A stretch of 64,000 bases of DNA from Hygrocybe punicea. Lineage: Eukaryota; Basidiomycota; Agaricomycetes; Agaricales; Hygrophoraceae. The notes below the pieces were generated by a model. It had not been told where the DNA came from. It worked only from the letters and a program-made list of their open reading frames with translations, and made no database searches. A program made the translations under genes and the position numbers. Location of the stretch: NCBI GenBank assembly GCA_963556145.1, contig OY744472.1, positions 4,154,001 through 4,218,000 on the forward strand. Direction: 5' to 3'. Of this stretch, positions 59,727-64,000 are shown one piece after another (positions within the stretch are counted from its first letter, which is position 1; the number at the start of each line of letters is the position of its first letter).

Positions 59727-60272
59727 GTGCCGCCGTTGGCCCCCACATTTGTTTCACAGATCCGGCCCTCTACCCCCTGTGATTTTTCAGATCTATGTAC
59801 AGGTGCTCGACTGTGGAGCAGCACCCTCCACCGTAATCGTCGCCTGTTACCCCAACGCTGTGCCTGTCACCCATTTCCCAACCCAGCCATACAGCCTCCT
59901 CGCCAACCAGTTCCCACCGAAATTATCCCACTGATCACACCACCCCCACGACTCGTCAATGCAGGTACTCAGACTACAGAAGACGAACGGCCAACAATCT
60001 TCCCTGTATCGACATCATATGGTCCTGTCCAGTCATCGATAGCGCTTGCCCTTGGTGTGGCCATCCCATTTGTGATTGATCGATCATGGGCTATAGCCGA
60101 GCTTGCATGGGGCCCAGGAATTGACTCACGGTATACCTTCTTCGAGCTTCTTCCCCCAGACATGAAAGATTGTACTACACGTTCTCATGGAGATGGTAGA
60201 CCCTCTGTGTGGCAACCCCAACCCACTTTTAGGACCCCTCTTAGCACCAGTGATAGTGAGGATAGTAGATGA
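59727..60272 (+). CDS. Second open frame inside the LTR element
   Basis: 181 residues, open to 60272, with a protein-like segment in the second half (SSIALALGVAIPFVIDRSWA, IAELAWGPGIDSRYTFFELL). It has no recognisable enzyme motif. It may be a further part of the Gag-like product or an acquired fragment. Confidence 0.35.
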   Translation: MPPLAPTFVSQIRPSTPCDFSDLCTGARLWSSTLHRNRRLLPQRCACHPFPNPAIQPPRQPVPTEIIPLITPPPRLVNAGTQTTEDERPTIFPVSTSYGPVQSSIALALGVAIPFVIDRSWAIAELAWGPGIDSRYTFFELLPPDMKDCTTRSHGDGRPSVWQPQPTFRTPLSTSDSEDSR

Positions 60273-60517
60273 TTGGGTGGAGTTTCATGGAGGATGAGAT
60301 TCTCAGAGGCAGGAGATGTGTGTGAGGGTGCACACCATTGTGGAGGGGGGTACCTGCAGCAGTTGCTGCTAGCCCCTAGGACCCCGGAGACCCTTAGCCA
60401 GTAGATTCCCTTTCCTGTAGTAGCTTAGTCATCCATCCTTGGGTTTTCCTCAGCTGTCCCCTCCCAGCCACGGCTCCCTCTGAGCTCTTCCCCTGAGGTC
60501 CGGAGATTCCCTCTCCA

Positions 60518-61704
60518 CCGTGATGATGGGTCCCAAGCAGGACTCACTGGTTGTGAAAACGTGTTAACTGGGATGGGGGTAGATGGCATGAGGGGAGTGG
60601 TCAACAGAGGAATCAGTGGTTGCATGGGCACCCTGGTTCCGGATCCAGTATACTCTCTCGCCTTCATGACTCAAATTGGGCACTCTTGCAGTCGCAGCAG
60701 TGCACCATTGTCGCTGCGATGCATTAGTTCAGTGCAACACAACTTGAAATGATAAGACTCACTCAAAGATTGTTAAATCCTGAAACTTGAACATGGATTT
60801 TCGCACGTGTCACGACTAGCGGTCATTTTAATAGATCCATAGGTCAAATGGTTGCACGATGTCAGTGGTAGCGGAGGTTTATGTTGAAGGGTCTTTTGTT
60901 ATGAGAGTGTTTGTCTATTTGTGAGGGTAGGGTCTCAGGGATAAGGTTCGAGTGGTATGGAGGTTGTGAAGTTTGAATTCATCTAGTACAACTGCTAGGG
61001 GAAATACAAGAGGTCAAAGTTAGGGATCTATGTGCTTCTTGCTCAACGTCTTTTATACCCTTCGCCCCCTTCCACAGCCTTCATGAGTCATATGAGCGTC
61101 GACTCACTCTTGGTCTTTTTGTGAGTAGATGCGTCAGCCCTACTGCAGTGCCCTACGTTCATCATCGCCGGAACTGCGATGTCAGCATGATCCGCAGTTG
61201 TGTGACCCTGGCCTGATGCATCGTAAGCGGGTTCATAAGAGGATGCATCACCTCGGTGGCCTGATTCGTTGTTGTTGTTGCTGCCGTGTGATGTGTTGTT
61301 GCTGTGGATTGTGGGAGGTCAGAATGCCTCGAACGTCGATAGGGGGATCTCGGGGTTGATCGCCCCATGGATTCGTCATACTCCTCGGATTATTGTTGCG
61401 AGGAGGAATGCGTACACGATAATGATAGCAATAATGGCGGCGGCAATTGACTGTGTCATGATTCTGTCCTGACAGGCATGGGTGGTGATGGTGAGAGTGG
61501 GGTGTCTATTGTCTTTGTGTGAATGATGGGAAGAGTGGTGCCATCTGATGGAAAGTGGAGTTTGAACATCTGGTCACGTGCAGGTCTTGCTGGCAGTTGC
61601 TGGCGAGTCGTTCTTGGTGATAGGGTCTTCTTGGTTGTGTTTAAAGCTTGGTGGTTTCTGCATGCTTGTCCTGCAGAAATGCGATGTGTCTCCACCCTTA
61701 TCAC
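60518..61704. other. No recognisable gene
   Basis: Short frames only. It lies between the LTR element and the MITE and is probably decayed intron or exon sequence of the split Spt5-like gene or an older insertion. Confidence 0.3.
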
Positions 61705-62022
61705 TAGTGTATTGCACGGGTACGGGTAAACCCGCGGGTTTTGCCACGGGTATGGGTACGGGTAGGGTACGGGTACGGATTCCTGGACCCGCCAGCTTTT
61801 TTTTAAGCCCGGGATCGTCCAAAACGGTCAAGTATTGAGCTAGATATGCTCAAAATACCTCATTGGAGTATTTTGAGCATATCTAGCTCAATACTTGACC
61901 GTTTTGGACGATCCCGGGCTTAAAATGACGGGTACAACCCGCGGGTATTGTACCCACGGGTACAACGGGTGCGGGTACGGGTACAGCCAAAAATACCCGG
62001 GGGTTACCCGTGCAATACACTA
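61705..62022. mobile_element. hAT-type MITE, 318 bp, perfect 8-bp TSD
   Basis: Ends TAGTGTATTGCACGGGTA and the inverted partner TACCCGTGCAATACACTA, flanked by CTTATCAC at 61697-61704 and 62023-62030. Subterminal arrays of ACGGGT. The centre is a perfect-looking inverted repeat of about 70 bp per arm around 61860 (TTTGAGCATATCTAGCTCAA and its mirror). No coding. Confidence 0.92.
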
Positions 62023-62149
62023 CTTATCACCAAGTCACTTTCTTCAAGGCTTCTTCGCTCTTCCCCCCAACGTCAGTTATTAAGGTTAATTGTTATACAT
62101 TCCACCACCTCATTCAACTCTCGGCTTCTGATCAGGATCTCTATTGGGT

Positions 62150-62580
62150 TCTGGGTCGGTGTTTCGCTTGCGGGAAGGCGAGGCATCGCACAGAGGGTTG
62201 CCCACTGGTTAAGGTACACAAGGTCCTTCTGTGCCAGCTACTGGCCGACCCATACTGTGAGTGCTTTGGTCGGTGGATCGTCTGGGGTCTCCTGACTGAG
62301 TCTTATTCTAGAATTGGACGATGCATGGAGGTTGGAGGAGTCGTCCCCCGAGATACCACCACTAGTCACAGTGAGATGGGGCTCATCGTCTGAGGACCTG
62401 AGGGGTCCTTCTCCGGAGCCGGTCGGAGACTTGACTTATCATGAGTCTGGTTTCCCACTGCCATTCGGGGTAGCATCAAGGTTTATGATGGTTTGTCGCG
62501 CAGTGATTGAGAGGTCATTGGAGAGGGAGGTTGAGCGGTTCCTGGACAACGTGCATGTCCAGCTGCAAGCATCGGGATAG
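62150..62580 (+). pseudogene. Zinc-knuckle (CCHC) protein fragment
   Basis: CFACGKARHRTEGC near 62160 fits C-x2-C-x4-H-x4-C, the nucleic-acid-binding knuckle of Gag proteins. The likely next exon starts near 62306 after a TTCTAG acceptor (ELDDAWRLEESSPEI) and runs to VHVQLQASG with a stop at 62578. The link between the two parts is uncertain. The 5' end is cut by the MITE at 61705-62022 or lost. Confidence 0.4.
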
Positions 62581-62739
62581 TCGGTCTCGGATGCGATTAC
62601 TGTAGAATAAAGTAGTCGCATTATTTGTACTTGTATCTGGTCTGGTGTGCCCCTTCCAGGGGTTTGTGAATGTATATGTCCCCCCCGCTCTGCAGGGTGT
62701 GTGAGTCATAAGGGCTTGCCTGGCAATCTGTCGAAGATC

Positions 62740-62795
62740 GTCATGAAAATAAGTGGTATTTGGAAAAATGTATGGGGGTGACTTATTTTCATGAC
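62740..62795. repeat. 56-bp hairpin with perfect 15-bp arms
   Basis: GTCATGAAAATAAGT at 62740-62754 is exactly inverted at 62781-62795. It is too short for a normal MITE; it may be an end of an element or a terminator-like hairpin. Confidence 0.7.
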
Positions 62796-62839
62796 AGCAC
62801 TGTGGCTTCTAACTCCACTATGGCGACCCCTTAGAAGTG

Positions 62840-64000
62840 ATTTACATCTTTGATGATACCTCTGTAGTCCTTGCAGGGTCCTTGAATAACTACAACACAC
62901 CGGCCGACTAGTGGATCCACAGTGTCACACTGTGCAACCTGTGTGCTGGTGCTAGGAACAGCGTCCGATCGTTCCTTGCAGAAATCAAGATCTCTGACGA
63001 GTACCTGCACCTTCAAAGATGCGTGAGGGGAGTGAGATGGGGATTATGAATGGGAACGAATTGACCTCAGTGGAGGAGGGCTCATGAAATGTTACCACAG
63101 AATTATTGCAAGAAACCACCCAGCCGGTCTTTCCGATCTCCCATCCTGACCTGACTTTGACAAAGTCGCCAGGCTGAAAGTGCCTCATGATATGGACAGC
63201 GGGAACATCAATGACATTTTACGAAGCACCCATTCCAGTGGGAAGGACCTGGATAATGGCAGCACTGACGACATGCACCTCACCAATCACCCCCACCCAT
63301 TGACCCCAAGTGACTTCTACTTGATCTCCAGGATGTAGAGAAGAATTGGAAATTTGATTAAATGCACTGGACAGGTCATTCGATCAAGCACCCCCACTTG
63401 CATGAAATTCGAGCAACTCGGCCACCGTCGGAATGGCCAGTTCCTGAATGAAGTTCTCTAAAATAAATTGTTTCTTGAGGGGGCTGTTCTTGTATATTTC
63501 TTTTTGAAACTTCCAACACTGGTTGCACTTCTCCACTGAATCTGGCCCATATGCGTTAGCAATGCCATCTTGATCAAATAGACGCTTGGGAGGCTGGTTT
63601 TTCTGGGCTGCACCCTTCTGCTTTTTGCGATCTAATTGCAGGTGAGGGATGAGAGCTACCTTGGTGGATATATGACTCTTAACCGCAAGAACATAGGGTA
63701 GATCCCCACGGTATAGGCCCAATGTAATCCGGACCCAGCTCCCTACCTGGGGATTGAAAAAGGACACAGAGAGAGTGAGTAACAATACTGCCTCCTCAAT
63801 GGGAACATGGACAATGTCTTGTATAAAGATATTAGCCTGAGAATGGCAGGCTTCACAAATGTCGCATTTGGATTTTTTGCCTCCACATAAATTTTGCCAG
63901 GAAGAGAAGGCTGAGTGAAAGCAGAAAGTATTTTCAGCTGCTGAGAGGAAACTGTGGAGTTAAACAGCAAATGATAGATGATGTTTTGTTCATCCCTGCG
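62840..64000 (-). pseudogene. Spt5-like (NGN + KOW) protein, decayed, continues past window end
   Basis: Spt5 is a transcription elongation factor; similar KOW proteins are multiplied in many Agaricomycetes. On minus: PGKIYVEAKNP (NGN strand) shifts frame near 63860 into CEACHSQANIFIQDIVHVPIEEA, so a one-base indel splits the NGN domain. Then PQVGSWVRITLGLYRGDLPYVL, the first KOW-like block, and a basic linker (RKKQKGAAQKNQPPKRLF). More KOW-like blocks follow: WGQWVGVIGEVHVV; HFQPGDFVKVRSGWEIGKTG; RCVVVIQGPCKDYRGIIK. A TAA stop at 63219-63221 (minus) sits in frame before the third block. The N-terminus lies beyond 64000. It may continue as the fragment at 57785-58222. Confidence 0.6.

Larger units (their letters stand above)
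58290..60517 (+). mobile_element. TRIM-like LTR retrotransposon, 2.2 kb, both LTRs present
   Basis: LTRs at 58290-58442 (153 bp) and 60355-60517 (163 bp) both start TGCAGCAGTTGCTGCTAG and end CTCTCCA. They differ by a 12-bp insertion and a few bases. The 4-bp CCGT flanks both sides (58286-58289 and 60518-60521). A PBS-like TGGTGATGAGAG starts three bases after the 5' LTR, and a purine tract (GTGGAGGGGGG) sits just before the 3' LTR. The interior has a Gag-like frame but no polymerase genes, so it must be mobilised by another element. Confidence 0.8.

Overview
The window looks like a transposon-rich accessory region of a mushroom-forming basidiomycete (Agaricomycetes-type) genome. The reasons are: genes split by 50-70 bp introns with GTAAGT/GTATGT donors and CTAAC/CTGAC-like branch points; a KDZ-type transposase with CxC2-like cysteine clusters; a DUF6698-type gene; Spt5/KOW-like fragments; a Helitron RepHel; hAT/DUF659-like transposases; and short LTR elements. 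I see no rRNA, tRNA or CRISPR. Two 100-N gaps (1882-1981, 35148-35247) lie at the centres of long inverted repeats.

Layout. 1-4096 is a near-perfect ~1.9 kb-arm palindrome. 4.5-5.9 kb (-) is a decayed coiled-coil/Cys-cluster gene. 7.0-10.5 kb holds a solo LTR that cuts a hAT transposase (-) and a small non-autonomous LTR element (+). 11.1-11.8 kb is an orphan gene fragment. 14.0-19.7 kb is a compound transposon locus on +: a Ulp1/C48-like protease, then a KDZ transposase whose C-terminus continues into a USP-like cysteine protease module, ending in a Helitron-like 3' hairpin plus CTAA. 20.2-23.2 kb holds two copies, in opposite orientation, of a hAT-type non-autonomous element, each with its own 8-bp target duplication. 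23.8-37.6 kb is a block of four multi-exon genes, one ATP-grasp-like; the last gene carries a 5.06 kb fold-back element inside an intron, with an 8-bp duplication. 38.5-46.3 kb is a Helitron RepHel ORF that ends in the same USP-like module and has a 3' hairpin plus CTAG. 47.6-49.8 kb is a second hAT transposase. 50.6-51.8 kb has two tandem-repeat blocks. 52.2-53.3 kb (-) is a DUF6698-type pseudogene. 57.8-64 kb (-) appears to be one Spt5-like pseudogene split by a TRIM-like LTR element, a hAT-type MITE and a zinc-knuckle fragment.

The most notable signal is that two unrelated mobile systems in the window, the KDZ DDE transposase and the Helitron Rep-helicase, carry the same C-terminal linker plus USP-like protease module, and both loci end in nearly the same Helitron terminal hairpin. 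With the adjacent Ulp1-like gene, this gives a mobile-element module aimed at ubiquitin/SUMO chemistry. Decay is visible throughout: nearly every in-frame stop in recognisable genes is TGA, as expected from C-to-T change at CGA (or G-to-A at TGG) codons. Most elements here are therefore probably relics, though the large helicase frame is otherwise intact.
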